Of a stretch of 64,000 nucleotides of DNA, positions 9,272-20,474 are shown piece by piece; position 1 is the first letter of the stretch; each line of letters begins with the position of its first letter. Source of the DNA: an uncultured Lachnospiraceae bacterium (lineage in GTDB: Bacteria > Bacillota > Clostridia > Lachnospirales > Lachnospiraceae). The translations under genes were made by a program, and so were the position numbers. The stretch spans positions 124,001 through 188,000 of the forward strand of contig CAIFEV010000004.1 of the NCBI GenBank assembly GCA_903789615.1, read 5' to 3'. The notes under the pieces were generated by a model. That model was given only the letters and a program-made list of their open reading frames with translations. It had not been told where the DNA came from and did not search any database.

Positions 9272-12200
9272 TCACAGCCCGCCCATCATGTCAAAGATGG
9301 ACAGCTGGTTCGATTCTGACATACCATCCAGCAGATGTAAAGAGTCAAGCTTGTCGATGACGGTCTGTCCGACCTTCGCGCGGTTTTTCAGATCTTCCTT
9401 TGACAGGAACTTTCCCTTCTCCGCTGCAATCTCAATCGACTCTCCGGCGACTTCGCCGATCTTGCTCACCACCTTGAAGGAAGGCATGATCTTTCCGTCA
9501 ATGATCTGGAACCGTCTCGCTTTGGCCTTGTAGATGTCAATCGGTACGAACCGGAAGCCTCTCGCATACATCTCCTCCACGATCCTCATGTCCTTGAGCG
9601 CGTCTTCCTCCGGTCCGGTAAGGGATCCCGTCTTCTTTTTCTCGCGGTACTCCGCCAGGTACCCAGCAAGCACCTCCGGCCCCTGCGCCATCATCTCATA
9701 GTCGAATGCGTTCGCGCGGATCGAGAAGTAGGCCGTGTAGTAGGCAAGCGGGTAGAACACCTTGCAGTAGGCGACGCGCCACGCCATCATTACGTAGGCT
9801 GCCGCGTGCGCCTTCGGGAACATGTACTTGATCTTCTGACAGGACCCGATGTACCAGTCCGGAACGCCGTGTGCCTTCATCTCCTCGATCCACTCGGGCT
9901 TAAGCCCCTTTCCCTTGCGGACTTTCTCCATGATGGTAAATGACTTCTCGTGGTCCATCCCCTTGCCGATCAGGTAGGTCATGATGTCATCGCGCGTGCA
10001 GATCGCCGTGGAAATCGTCGCCTTTCCCTCCCGGATGAGGTCCTGGGCGTTTCCGTGCCACACGTCGGTTCCGTGCGACAGACCCGATATGCGCACCAGG
10101 TCCGCAAACTGCTTCGGCCTGGTCTCCTTCAGCATCTGCATGGCGTTGTCCGTGCCGAATTCCGGTATGCCCAGCGCTCCCAGCTCGCACCCGCCGATCT
10201 GATCCGGCGTGATTCCCAGCGATTTCGTGCTCTCGAACAGCTCCATGACTTCTTTGGAATCCATCGGGATCTCCATCGGGTCAAGGCCTGTCAGATCCTG
10301 CAGCATGCGGATCATCGTCGGATCCAGGTGCCCCAGGATGTCCAGCTTCAGCAGGTTGTGGTCGATACTGTGATAATCGAAGTGCGTCGTTGTAATCGGC
10401 GTCTTCATATCATTTGCCGGGTGCTGCACCGGTGTGAAGGTGTTGATGTCCTCGCCGATCGGAAGTACGACGATGCCGCCCGGGTGCTGGCCTGTCGTGC
10501 GGCGCACATCCACGCACCCGGCTGCCAGACGTTCCATCTCGCACCGCCGCTTTCGGATAACGCGGTTCTCCTTTTCGCCCATATCCTCGAAATAGTGCAT
10601 CACAAATCCGTAAGCCGTCTTGTCCGCAACCGTGCCGATGGTTCCGGCCTTGAAGGTCTGGCCCTTTCCGAAGATAACCTCTGTATAGGCGTGCGCCTTA
10701 CTCTGATATTCGTTGGAAAAGTTCAGGTCGATATCCGGTTCCTTGTTCCCCTTGAACCCCAGGAACGTCTCAAACGGAATGTCAAATCCCATCTTCTTCA
10801 GCTTGTGGCCGCACTTCGGACAGTACTTGTCCGGCATGTCGATCCCGGCGCCTCCCGCGTGCTTCTTGCATTCCGGATCATCAAAATCCACGAAGTGGCA
10901 GACCGGGCACAGATAATGCGGCGCCAGCGAATTGACCTCCGTGATTCCGGCCGTATACGCGGCAAAAGAGCTCCCGACCGAACCCCGGGAACCGACCATA
11001 TATCCGTCGTCATTGGCCTTCCAGACGAGCTGCTGGGCGATGATGTACATGACCGAGTAACCGTTGGAGATGATGGAATTCAGCTCCTTGTCGAGCCGCT
11101 TTTCCACAATGTCCGGCAGGACGGGCCCGTAGATCTCGTGCGCTCTTGTCGTGCAGATCTTCCGCAGTGTCTGGTCAGAGTTGGCGATAACCGGAGGCCG
11201 CTTGTCCGGACGAACCGGAATGATGGGTTCGCACATGCGGCGGATTCTCTCCGGATTTCTTACCACGACTTCAAATGCCTTTTTTGGCCCGAGATAGTCA
11301 AACTCATGGAGCATCTCGTCCGTGGTGTGCAGATACAGTGGAGCCGGATCCTCACCGCCCATTCCCTTTCCGGCAAGAATTATGGACCGGTAGATCTCGT
11401 CCTCCGGGTTCAGGAAATGCGCGTCGGATGTGGCGACGACCGGTTTGTGAAACCGCTCGCCCAGATTCACGATGCGCCGGTTCATGTCCCGCAGGTCCTC
11501 GTCACTGTTTATGAAGCTCTCGTCATCTTCAATCAGAAAGTGGTTGTTGGCCAGCGGCTGAATCTCCAGGTAGTCATAAAAATTTACGATCCGCGCAATT
11601 TCCGTCGGTGTCACGCCGCGCAGAAGCGCCTGGTAGAGTTCGCCCGCCACACACGCGCTCCCGATGATGAGCCCCTCCCGGTATTTGAGAACAAGGCTCT
11701 TGGGGACCTTCGGATAGCGGTAAAAATACTGCATATGCGAGGCGGTGATCAGCCGGTAAAGGTTGATCCGCCCCTGCTCACTGGCCGCCAAGATAATGGC
11801 GTGATGCTGATGCAGCTTTTTTATCGTGTCATCACTCATGCAGCCCCGCTCATTGAGCGTGTCGAGATCAAAAATATCCCGTTCCGCAAGCATCCGGATC
11901 AGGCAGATGTAGATTCCGGCCGTCACCTCCGCATCATCCACAGCCCGGTGATGATGAAATCCCGTATTTACATTAAAATACCGGACCAGTGTCTCCAGTC
12001 TGTAGTTGTTCAGTGACGGGACGAGAAACTGGGCGAGCGTCATGGTATCCACGATCGTGAAGTCGGTCTCAATTCCCATCGCGGCCGCCTTCGCGGTGAT
12101 GAAGCTTGTGTCGAATTCCGCATTGTGCGCGACGACCGCCGCATCGCCGATGAACTCCAGGAACTTCGGAAGTACCTCCTCCACGGGCGGTGCTTCCCTC

Positions 12201-13791
12201 ACCATCTCTCCGGTGATACTGGTGAGCTCCGTGATCCGCGGCGGCACGCCCTCAAGCGGCCGCACAAACGTCGAAAAGCGGTCGGAGACTTCTCCGTTCT
12301 TTACCTTGACGGCGCCGATCTCGATAATCTCGTTGTGCTCCGCCGAGAAGCCGGTCGTCTCGATATCAAACACGACAAATGTATCCTTCAGGCTCTGTCC
12401 CTTCGGATTGACCACCAGCTTTCTTGTATCATCAACCAGGTACACCTCACAGCCGTACAGCACCTTGAAATCAAGATTCTCCCGCGTTTTGTCGTAATCC
12501 TTATAGAGCCCCTGCATCGTGTGATACGCATCGGTGAATGCCTGCACGACGCCGTGGTCCGTGATCGCGACTGCCTTGTGCCCCCATTTGATCGCCTGTT
12601 TAATGATGTCCTTTGCATAGGACACGCCGTCCATGTCGCTCATCTTGGTGTGGCAGTGCAGCTCCACCCGTTTGTCGGCGGACAGGTCCTCCCGTGTCTT
12701 CCGGTGATCAACAGACTTGCGGATACCCTCCACGCGCGTGATTGTAACATCGCCGCCCGCGTATGTGTCCACCTGCGTGATGCCGCGCAGCAGGATAAAA
12801 CTGCCCTCCCTGATGTACCCCTTTACATCCGGCAGTTCTTCATTCCTCAGAAACATCTTGCAGGAGATCGTATCCGTGAAATCCGTTACGTCAAACGTCA
12901 GAATCACACGCTCTCCGCGAATCGGAAACTCCTCGACCTTGCGGATCATGCCGTCAATCGTCACGCGGCCCATCTCCGTCTCAATCGAAGAAATCGGGAC
13001 CGGTTCGTCATCAAAATCCCGGCCGTAGAGCACATCCGGATTCTCCGGCTTGCGATAGAATTTCTTCTGTCCGTTTGTTTCTCCCTGCCGGTATCCTCCG
13101 TGACCTGTTCCTGCAGCAGTGGCAGCCGGTGCGGATGTCTTTGCTGCAGGGCGGCTCCCGCCGTCTGATGGCTGCGTCCGGGTGAGTTTCTGCGCGGCCG
13201 CCTGCCGCCTGGTGCCGGCCTCTGCCCGGTTCTGGATCTCCCGGACACGGCGGTCCATTCTGGCGGCCTTTTCTTTCAGAAATGCCTCCTGGTTGTCGGT
13301 TTTTTCCTGCATTTCAACCAGGACCGGACGGCCGAAGCGCACCCGGAATATCTGTTCAAAGTACTGCTGAAGCGAATCCTTGTACGAGTCGGCGATCATG
13401 CCGCCCGGCACACAGATCGTGAGGACATTGTCCGTCAGATCGATGTCAGACGCCGTGTAGAGCGAAAAAAGAAGGGGCCAGTACTGACGGAGTTCAAAGT
13501 CAATACTGTCCTTGTATTCTTCCACAATATATTTCGGCGTATACTGCTCCGGGAGGTGATAGCGGTCCATGATCCGCACCCGCCCGTCCTTCGGAAAATA
13601 CTGCTTTTTCAGCAGCTTTTCCGTCTCAAAGAGCTGCCGCTTCGGAAGAATCCGGGAGCTCATCGTGTAGATCAGCACACTTGTGTGCGTCGTGGTCTGG
13701 GATATTTTCGTGACAGTGACATCCGCCAGGCTCTCCCGCAGATTCTGCGGGAGATTCAGCTGGCGAAAAACATCAAAAAACAGCATAGAAC

Positions 13792-13795
<4 letters not shown>
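9272..13795 (-). CDS. polC: DNA polymerase III alpha subunit, Gram-positive type PolC
   Basis: The replicative polymerase with built-in proofreading, 1507 residues, normal for PolC. In order: N-terminal domain, an OB-fold (about 280-370), a PHP domain opening with ELHCHTKMSDMDGV near 382, and a DEDD 3'-5' exonuclease inserted in it (FVVFDIETTGF near 474). A cysteine zinc-binding element (CPVCHF and CPKCGH) lies near 960-1000, and the polymerase core has EPDIDLNFS near 1021. Two in-frame starts lie within nine bases of each other; I chose the ATG at 13795, which overlaps the ispG stop as ATGA, over the TTG at 13801. The ispG-polC neighbourhood is standard in Firmicutes. Confidence 0.97.
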
Positions 13796-14856
<1,061 letters not shown>

Positions 14857-14891
14857 TAGACTCCTTTTCTCTCCTGTAATTAAGAAGATGC

Positions 14892-16265
14892 TCAGAACAG
14901 TCTTGTTATGTCGTGGAACAGCACATAGATGCTCAGGGCGAACAGGAATACCATCCCCACCATCTGTACCATTCCCTCGTGCTCTTTCTTCATCGGTTTG
15001 CGGCGGACTGCCTCGATGATAAGGATCAGGATCCTCCCGCCGTCAAGTCCGGGCAGCGGGAGCAGATTCATGACCCCGAGATTCGCCGAGATCGCCTCCG
15101 TGAAGAACAGAAGGTTCATAACCACGTAGAATACGCCGTCCGGACGGCTGGCATTCACGACTTCACTGACTGTCTGAACGATGCCGACAGGGCCCGAGAG
15201 ATCGTTTACGGTCACCTGGCCTGTGAACATCATGCCGAGGCTCTGTATGACAGCCTTGCTCCAGTACCATACATCCTGCGCCGCAGCGGCAATCGCCGAA
15301 AGCGCTCCGACTTTCTGACGGGTCCCCGGAACCGTGATTCCGGTGTAGTACCCCACGCTCGTCTGAAGCTGCGGCGTCACGGAAACGGTCATGAGCTGAC
15401 CGTTTCTCTCGACCGTCACCGCTACGGAGCTGCCGCCGGCCGCGCGGATTGCTTCCACAGCGGAATTTCCGTCCGTTATATCTGTATCCCACACCTGGCG
15501 GATGATGTCGCCGGACCGGATGCCGGCCCTGTCAGCCGGAGAATCCTCCGTCACCGAGCTCACCGTGCTGTCGCTCTGCAGCAGGATGCCGATCCGGTAC
15601 GCCTGCTCCTTCTGCCGCTGCGGCACGACACTGGTCTCATACGTTACACCGTCCCGCACGTAGCTGATATCAAGCGTCTGCGAGCCATGGTACGAGATAT
15701 AGAAGTCATAATCCCTGGCAAATGTCATCAAGTGCCCGTTTACCCGTTTGATCTCATCTCCCGCCTGAAGGCCCGATGAAGCGGCAGGCGAATCTTCCGC
15801 CACGCTTCCGATGACCGGCTTATCAACTCCGACATTGCCGATCACCAGTACGCTCAGAACAAAAGCCAGAAGGAAATTAAAAAGAGGCCCCGCAAGCGCT
15901 ATGCTGATGCGAACGCCGACGTTCTTTTCCGAAAGCCTGGCACCATTTCCGTATTTTTTCAGCAGTTCCCGGGTATGGATATCCCGGTCCGTCAGTTCAT
16001 CTTCCCCCGCTTCGTCTTCCGGCGCCTCCCCCGCGCCCGGTTCTTCGTCATCCGCGCCCAGCATCATGCAGTAGCCGCCGAACGGAATCGCATTGATGCA
16101 GTAATCCGTGTCACCGTGCCGGTGTTTGAACAGATGCGGCCCGAATCCGATTGCAAATTCCAGAACCGCAACGCCATTTGCCCTGGCGGCGAGAAAATGC
16201 CCGAACTCATGGACGATGATCAGGACGCTGATGAGAAGTACAGACAGCAGTATGTTGATGATCAT
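14892..16265 (-). CDS. rseP: Site-2 intramembrane metalloprotease RseP/RasP
   Basis: A 457-residue membrane zinc protease that cleaves transmembrane substrates such as anti-sigma factors and signal peptides. The zinc site HEFGH is in the first membrane helix (about residues 18-22) and the third ligand motif LLPLPGLDGGRI is near residue 400. Two PDZ-like segments are visible (SPAASSGLQAGDEI near 165 and SPADRAGIRSGDII near 235). An acidic hydrophilic insertion (DDEEPGAGEAPEDEAGEDEL) sits after the first membrane region. It lies between dxr and ispG, its usual place. Confidence 0.95.
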   Translation of the reverse strand: MIINILLSVLLISVLIIVHEFGHFLAARANGVAVLEFAIGFGPHLFKHRHGDTDYCINAIPFGGYCMMLGADDEEPGAGEAPEDEAGEDELTDRDIHTRELLKKYGNGARLSEKNVGVRISIALAGPLFNFLLAFVLSVLVIGNVGVDKPVIGSVAEDSPAASSGLQAGDEIKRVNGHLMTFARDYDFYISYHGSQTLDISYVRDGVTYETSVVPQRQKEQAYRIGILLQSDSTVSSVTEDSPADRAGIRSGDIIRQVWDTDITDGNSAVEAIRAAGGSSVAVTVERNGQLMTVSVTPQLQTSVGYYTGITVPGTRQKVGALSAIAAAAQDVWYWSKAVIQSLGMMFTGQVTVNDLSGPVGIVQTVSEVVNASRPDGVFYVVMNLLFFTEAISANLGVMNLLPLPGLDGGRILILIIEAVRRKPMKKEHEGMVQMVGMVFLFALSIYVLFHDITRLF

Positions 16266-16277
16266 GTAGTTTATCCT

Positions 16278-17426
16278 TTATTTATGTTTCCTGCGGAGGA
16301 GTTCATATGTCTTTGCTTCTGTCTCCAGAATTTCCTCTACCGACGGGTCTGCGACATAGGTACAGGCCTGCATGGCCTCGTCGATCATGGCCGGAATGTC
16401 AAAGAAGCCGATTTCATCCTTTAAGAATCTGGCAACCGCGTACTCGTTGGCGGCATTAAACGCCGTCGGCACATTGCCGCCTGCTTCCGCCGCTTCGTAG
16501 GCAAGCTTCAGGCCTGTGAACGTATCCATATCAGGCTTCTCAAACGTGATTTTCCCGAGTTCAAAGAAATCGACGCGCTTTGAATTCAGCGGTTTTCTGT
16601 GCGGAAAATACAGGGCGTAGGCGATCGGAAGACGCATGTCCGGGCTGCCCAGCTGCCCCATGATCCCTCCGTCCTGAAACTGCACCATGGAATGAATGAT
16701 GCTCTGCGGCTGAACGATGACCTGAACCTTCTGTGCCGGTACGTCAAAAAGCCACTCCGCCTCCATGACCTCCAGTCCTTTATTCACCAACGTTGAGGAA
16801 TCAATTGTGATCTTGTGCCCCATGTTCCAGTTCGGATGTTTGAGGGCATCGGCGGCCTTTACATGGACAAGCTCATCGTGTTTCATTCCACGGAACGGCC
16901 CGCCGGAGCACGTCAGAAGAATCTTTTCGATCTCGTCATGAAACTCGCCGTGCAGAGACTGAAATATCGCGGAGTGCTCCGAGTCCACCGGGTAGATGGT
17001 AATTCCCTTCTGCTTCGCAAGCTTCGTGATGATGTGACCCGCCGTGACGAGTGTCTCCTTGTTGGCCAGCGCAATCTCCTTCCCGGCTGAGATAGCGGCA
17101 ATTGTCGGGCGGATTCCCATCATACCGACAACTGCGGTCAGAACCGTATCCGCTTTTCCGTACGTGGCGGCTTCCAACAGGCCTTCATCGCCGCTCACGA
17201 CCTTTACATCCGTGTCCGAGAGCAGTGCTTTCAGGTCACCCTCAAGCGACTTGTCCGCGACGCTTACCAGGCTCACGTGAAACTCCCTCGCCTGCTGCGC
17301 CAGCTTTTTAATGTTGTGCCCCGCAGCCAGAGCGACAGCCTGAAGTTCCCCATGGCTTTGCCGGATCACATCCAGTGTCTGACTTCCGATGGAACCGGTC
17401 GATCCCAGAATCGAAATTCTTTTCAT
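16278..17426 (-). CDS. dxr: 1-deoxy-D-xylulose 5-phosphate reductoisomerase Dxr
   Basis: The second enzyme of the MEP pathway, 382 residues, reduces DXP to MEP with NADPH. The N-terminal nucleotide-binding motif is ILGSTGSIGSQTLDVI. The metal-binding and substrate region has YPVDSEHSAIFQ and the flexible loop LTCSGGPFRG. NWNMGHKITIDSSTLVNKG is also typical. It sits between cdsA and rseP and is 12 bases from the rseP start. Confidence 0.97.
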   Translation of the reverse strand: MKRISILGSTGSIGSQTLDVIRQSHGELQAVALAAGHNIKKLAQQAREFHVSLVSVADKSLEGDLKALLSDTDVKVVSGDEGLLEAATYGKADTVLTAVVGMMGIRPTIAAISAGKEIALANKETLVTAGHIITKLAKQKGITIYPVDSEHSAIFQSLHGEFHDEIEKILLTCSGGPFRGMKHDELVHVKAADALKHPNWNMGHKITIDSSTLVNKGLEVMEAEWLFDVPAQKVQVIVQPQSIIHSMVQFQDGGIMGQLGSPDMRLPIAYALYFPHRKPLNSKRVDFFELGKITFEKPDMDTFTGLKLAYEAAEAGGNVPTAFNAANEYAVARFLKDEIGFFDIPAMIDEAMQACTYVADPSVEEILETEAKTYELLRRKHK

Positions 17427-17468
17427 ATCCGCTCCTTCTTTCCGGTGAATACCGTCTGTCTTTTGTCT

Positions 17469-18281
17469 TCAGCTCTTCAGCATGACCAGCAGCTGAAATG
17501 TGTAGTACACAGCCGGAGCCGTGAAAATAACAGAGTCAAAGCGGTCCAGAATACCGCCGTGTCCCGGAATAATCCGGCCGTAATCCTTAATGTCATGATT
17601 GCGCTTGATGGCAGATGCAGACAGGTCTCCGAAAATTCCGAACACTGCGCCGATGACACCAGTCATGAAGAAGATCATGCCCTGTCCCGGAATGTCCAGC
17701 ATTCCCAGTGAGTGCATTATGAATCCGAAGATGAGCGACGCCAGGCCGGATCCGAGGATGCCGCCGACAGCCCCTTCGATTGTCTTATGCGGCGAGAGCT
17801 GCGCAGCCATCTTGTGTCTTCCGAAGGCTCTGCCCGAAAAGTATGCACAGGTATCATTGACCCAGCTTCCGGCAAAGATAAGCCAGGCTGTGTACTCACC
17901 GTTCGGGAGGCATCTCGTCTGATAAATGAACGAAATCATGACGCCGGCCCACACAAGACCGAAATACGCATAGGAAATCTGCTCCGTCCGGTATTTCGGG
18001 AATGTCACAACATACACCATCATCTGTGCCAGAAATCCACAGCACAGGATCGCTGTCTGCAGAAGCATTCCGCCCGCCAGCAGACTCAGATAATAAATAA
18101 ACAGCGTTATAAAACCAGCCACAGCGGGCGCCGTTCTTCTCATATCCACCGCGCGGTAGAACTCAAACATCCCGACAGCTGAGCACACCAGGCAGAAGAA
18201 AAACAGGAACCAGCCCCCGAAGACCAGTGCTGTCACGATGAGAACTCCCAGTACGCATCCGCTGGCAATTCTTTTCTTCAT
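17469..18281 (-). CDS. cdsA: Phosphatidate cytidylyltransferase CdsA
   Basis: A 270-residue integral membrane enzyme that makes CDP-diacylglycerol, the precursor of anionic phospholipids and the donor for cardiolipin-pathway lipids. About eight hydrophobic segments are visible. The C-terminal signature is present as DYGRIIPGHGGILDRFDS, and WVNDTCAYFSGRAFGRHK also matches. It lies between uppS and dxr. Confidence 0.95.
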   Translation of the reverse strand: MKKRIASGCVLGVLIVTALVFGGWFLFFFCLVCSAVGMFEFYRAVDMRRTAPAVAGFITLFIYYLSLLAGGMLLQTAILCCGFLAQMMVYVVTFPKYRTEQISYAYFGLVWAGVMISFIYQTRCLPNGEYTAWLIFAGSWVNDTCAYFSGRAFGRHKMAAQLSPHKTIEGAVGGILGSGLASLIFGFIMHSLGMLDIPGQGMIFFMTGVIGAVFGIFGDLSASAIKRNHDIKDYGRIIPGHGGILDRFDSVIFTAPAVYYTFQLLVMLKS

Positions 18282-18304
18282 GTTCTGTCTCTCCCTTCAT
18301 GCTT

Positions 18305-19036
18305 TCAGGATTTAACCCCTCCGAAACGCCTCTCGCGCTGATTGTACTTCTTCACCGCTTCGATCAGTTCTTCTCTTCCGAAATCCGGCCAGAAAACATC
18401 GGTGAAATAAAATTCCGTGTATGCAAGCTGCCACGGCAGATAATTACTGAGCCGCTCTTCGCCGCTGGTGCGTATGAGCAGGTCCGGGTCCGGCAGGTCT
18501 CTTGTGTCAAGATGCCGGCTGATCGTCTCTTCCGTGATCAGGTCCGGACCAAGCTTTCCTTCCTGCACCTCTGTTGCGATCTGCTGTACCGCGCGGGTTA
18601 TCTCATCCCTCCCGCCATAGTTGATCGCAATGGTGAACTGAAGACCGGTATTGGTCTTCGTCGCCTCTTCCAGCGCGACAATCTCGGCGAGCAGATCTTC
18701 TCTCAAGCCTTCCCGGCGCCCGATGATGCGGCAGCGGACGTTGTTCTCATTGCACTCGCCGATGTAGTCGTGAAGGTATTTCTTCAGAAGCGTCATCAGC
18801 GCCGAGACCTCTTCTGCCGACCGTTTCCAGTTTTCCGTTGAAAAAGCATAGATTGTCAGGTACTGGACACCGATATCATCGGCGATCCTGACGACTGACT
18901 TTACATTGGATGCACCCGCCGCATGCCCGTATGTGCGCGGCATATGGCGCTTTTTTGCCCAGCGTCCGTTTCCGTCCATGATGATGGCAACATGACAGGG
19001 GATAACAAGACCCAGCTTCTCATTTCTGATATCCAT
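18305..19036 (-). CDS. uppS: Isoprenyl transferase (undecaprenyl diphosphate synthase) UppS
   Basis: A 243-residue cis-prenyltransferase that makes the C55 lipid carrier for peptidoglycan. The N-terminal signature IPCHVAIIMDGNGRWAK carries the catalytic Asp, followed by YLTIYAFSTENWKR. The C-terminal part has DLLIRTSGEERLSNYLPWQL. I chose ATG 19036, preceded by GAGGAA, over the GTG at 19048. A strong terminator separates it from frr, so it probably has additional promoter input not seen here. It is 23 bases from cdsA. Confidence 0.96.
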   Translation of the reverse strand: MDIRNEKLGLVIPCHVAIIMDGNGRWAKKRHMPRTYGHAAGASNVKSVVRIADDIGVQYLTIYAFSTENWKRSAEEVSALMTLLKKYLHDYIGECNENNVRCRIIGRREGLREDLLAEIVALEEATKTNTGLQFTIAINYGGRDEITRAVQQIATEVQEGKLGPDLITEETISRHLDTRDLPDPDLLIRTSGEERLSNYLPWQLAYTEFYFTDVFWPDFGREELIEAVKKYNQRERRFGGVKS

Positions 19037-19051
19037 CGCATTCCTCACTGC

Positions 19052-19096
19052 AAAAAAATCCGTAAGTGTCCCGCAGATTAAGGGGCCCCTACGGAT
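19052..19096 (-). terminator. Rho-independent terminator after frr
   Basis: On the minus strand ATCCGTA and TACGGAT (19058-19064 with 19090-19096) close a stem with further GC pairing inside (GGGGCCCC opposite GGGACAC), directly followed by seven Ts. It falls between frr and uppS, so it separates pyrH-frr from the lipid and isoprenoid genes or attenuates read-through. Confidence 0.75.
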
Positions 19097-19114
19097 CAGA
19101 AACCTGATCAGGCA

Positions 19115-19666
19115 TCACAAAGTCATGACTTCGGTCATCTTGTTCTTCACTGTATCATCAATCTTTTTCGTGAATTCGTCTGTCAGCTTCTGAATGCTGT
19201 CCTCCATGTTGGAGAGCTCATCATCCGAGATCGTCCCGGCCTTGTTCTCTTTCTTGAAGCTGTCATTTGCGTCGCGGCGGATATTGCGGATGGCGACCTT
19301 CGCGTCCTCGCCTTTCTTCTTGACTTCCTTCGCGAGTTCCTTTCGCCTGTCTTCCGTCAGCTCCGGATATACAAGCCGCACGACCTTGCCGTCCGTGCCC
19401 GGCGTGATGCCGATGTCGGAGGTCTGGATCGCCTTCATGATCTCTTTGATAAGTGACGGATCCCACGGCTGAATCTGAAGCATTCTCGCCTCAGGGACCG
19501 ATACATTGGCAACCTGCGGCAGCGGTGTGGGGGCTCCGTAATACAGAACCGTAAGCTTGTCGAGAATGTGCGGATTCGCGCGTCCCGCGCGGATTGCGGT
19601 GAGTTCCTCGCGAAGTGCTTCGTGGGATTTCTTCATCTTGTCTTCATATTCTTTCAGGTCGCTCAT
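19115..19666 (-). CDS. frr: Ribosome recycling factor
   Basis: A 183-residue protein that, with EF-G, splits post-termination ribosomes. The conserved elements are LTAIRAGRANPHILDKLTV at the N-terminus, QIQPWDPSLIKEIMKAIQ in the middle and LTEDRRKELAKEVKKKGED in the helical domain. Full length. It follows pyrH by 10 bases and ends before a terminator. Confidence 0.97.
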   Translation of the reverse strand: MSDLKEYEDKMKKSHEALREELTAIRAGRANPHILDKLTVLYYGAPTPLPQVANVSVPEARMLQIQPWDPSLIKEIMKAIQTSDIGITPGTDGKVVRLVYPELTEDRRKELAKEVKKKGEDAKVAIRNIRRDANDSFKKENKAGTISDDELSNMEDSIQKLTDEFTKKIDDTVKNKMTEVMTL

Positions 19667-19676
19667 ATCTGTCCTT

Positions 19677-20378
19677 TCAGGCGGTGACGAGTGTTCCGTT
19701 CAAATGGCCTGTCATCGCATTTACTATGCTGTTTTTTTCTTTCAGATCAAAGATCATCAGCGGAATGTGATTCTCCATACACATCACGGAAGCGGTGAGA
19801 TCAATGACTCCCAGTTCCTTCTCCACGACTTCTTTGATGGAAATCTGTTCATAGCGCTTTGCCTGCGGGTCGATCTTCGGATCCGCCGTGTACACGCCGT
19901 CGATATTCTTTGCGAGCAAAATCGCATCCGCGTCAAGCTCTGCCGCGCGCAGGGCAATACCGGTATCCGTCGAAAAGTACGGATGTCCGGTGCCGCCGGC
20001 AAAGAACACAACCGTCCCCGAATCAAGAAGTGACACAGCCAGGTCCTTTGAGAACAGGCTCGTCATCGTTCCCACGGCAAATGGTGTCAGAATCCGCGTT
20101 GCAAGACCGTGATTGCGGAAAATCTCCGACACATAGATGCAGTTCATCACAGTCGCCAGCATGCCGATCTGATCCGCTTTTGTCCGGTCTATACCGCTGC
20201 TGGCCCTGCCTCTCCAGTAATTTCCTCCGCCGATCACGATGCCCACAGAGCTCCCGTTCTCCCGGATCTGCTTCACCTGATCTGCAATATTGCCGATGAG
20301 GTCATTATCATATCCGGATCCGCCGCCTGTCAGCGCCTCCCCGGAAAGCTTCAGAATAACCCTTCTGTATACAGTCAT
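19677..20378 (-). CDS. pyrH: UMP kinase PyrH
   Basis: A 233-residue amino-acid-kinase-fold enzyme phosphorylating UMP to UDP. It starts MTVYRRVILKLSGEALTG and contains GIVIGGGNYWRGR and ILLAKNIDGVYTADPK. I chose the ATG at 20378, which has GGGGTGAT upstream, over a longer in-frame start at 20426 that would lie inside the promoter. The usual upstream rpsB-tsf pair is absent here; pyrH begins its own transcription unit pyrH-frr. Confidence 0.96.
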   Translation of the reverse strand: MTVYRRVILKLSGEALTGGGSGYDNDLIGNIADQVKQIRENGSSVGIVIGGGNYWRGRASSGIDRTKADQIGMLATVMNCIYVSEIFRNHGLATRILTPFAVGTMTSLFSKDLAVSLLDSGTVVFFAGGTGHPYFSTDTGIALRAAELDADAILLAKNIDGVYTADPKIDPQAKRYEQISIKEVVEKELGVIDLTASVMCMENHIPLMIFDLKEKNSIVNAMTGHLNGTLVTA

Positions 20379-20403
20379 TACATCACCCCGCCTGATTTTC
20401 TGT

Positions 20404-20432
20404 ATTATAGCATATCCGCCCGGCACTTAAAA
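20404..20432 (-). promoter_or_regulatory. Promoter of pyrH-frr
   Basis: On the minus strand a perfect TATAAT (20404-20409) with an extended -10 TGC stands 17 bases after a weak -35 TTTTAA (20427-20432). It lies 26 bases upstream of the pyrH ATG. Confidence 0.7.
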
Positions 20433-20474
20433 CATAAAACTGGCCGCTGCTTCCGGCTGCATTCCGATGCAGCT

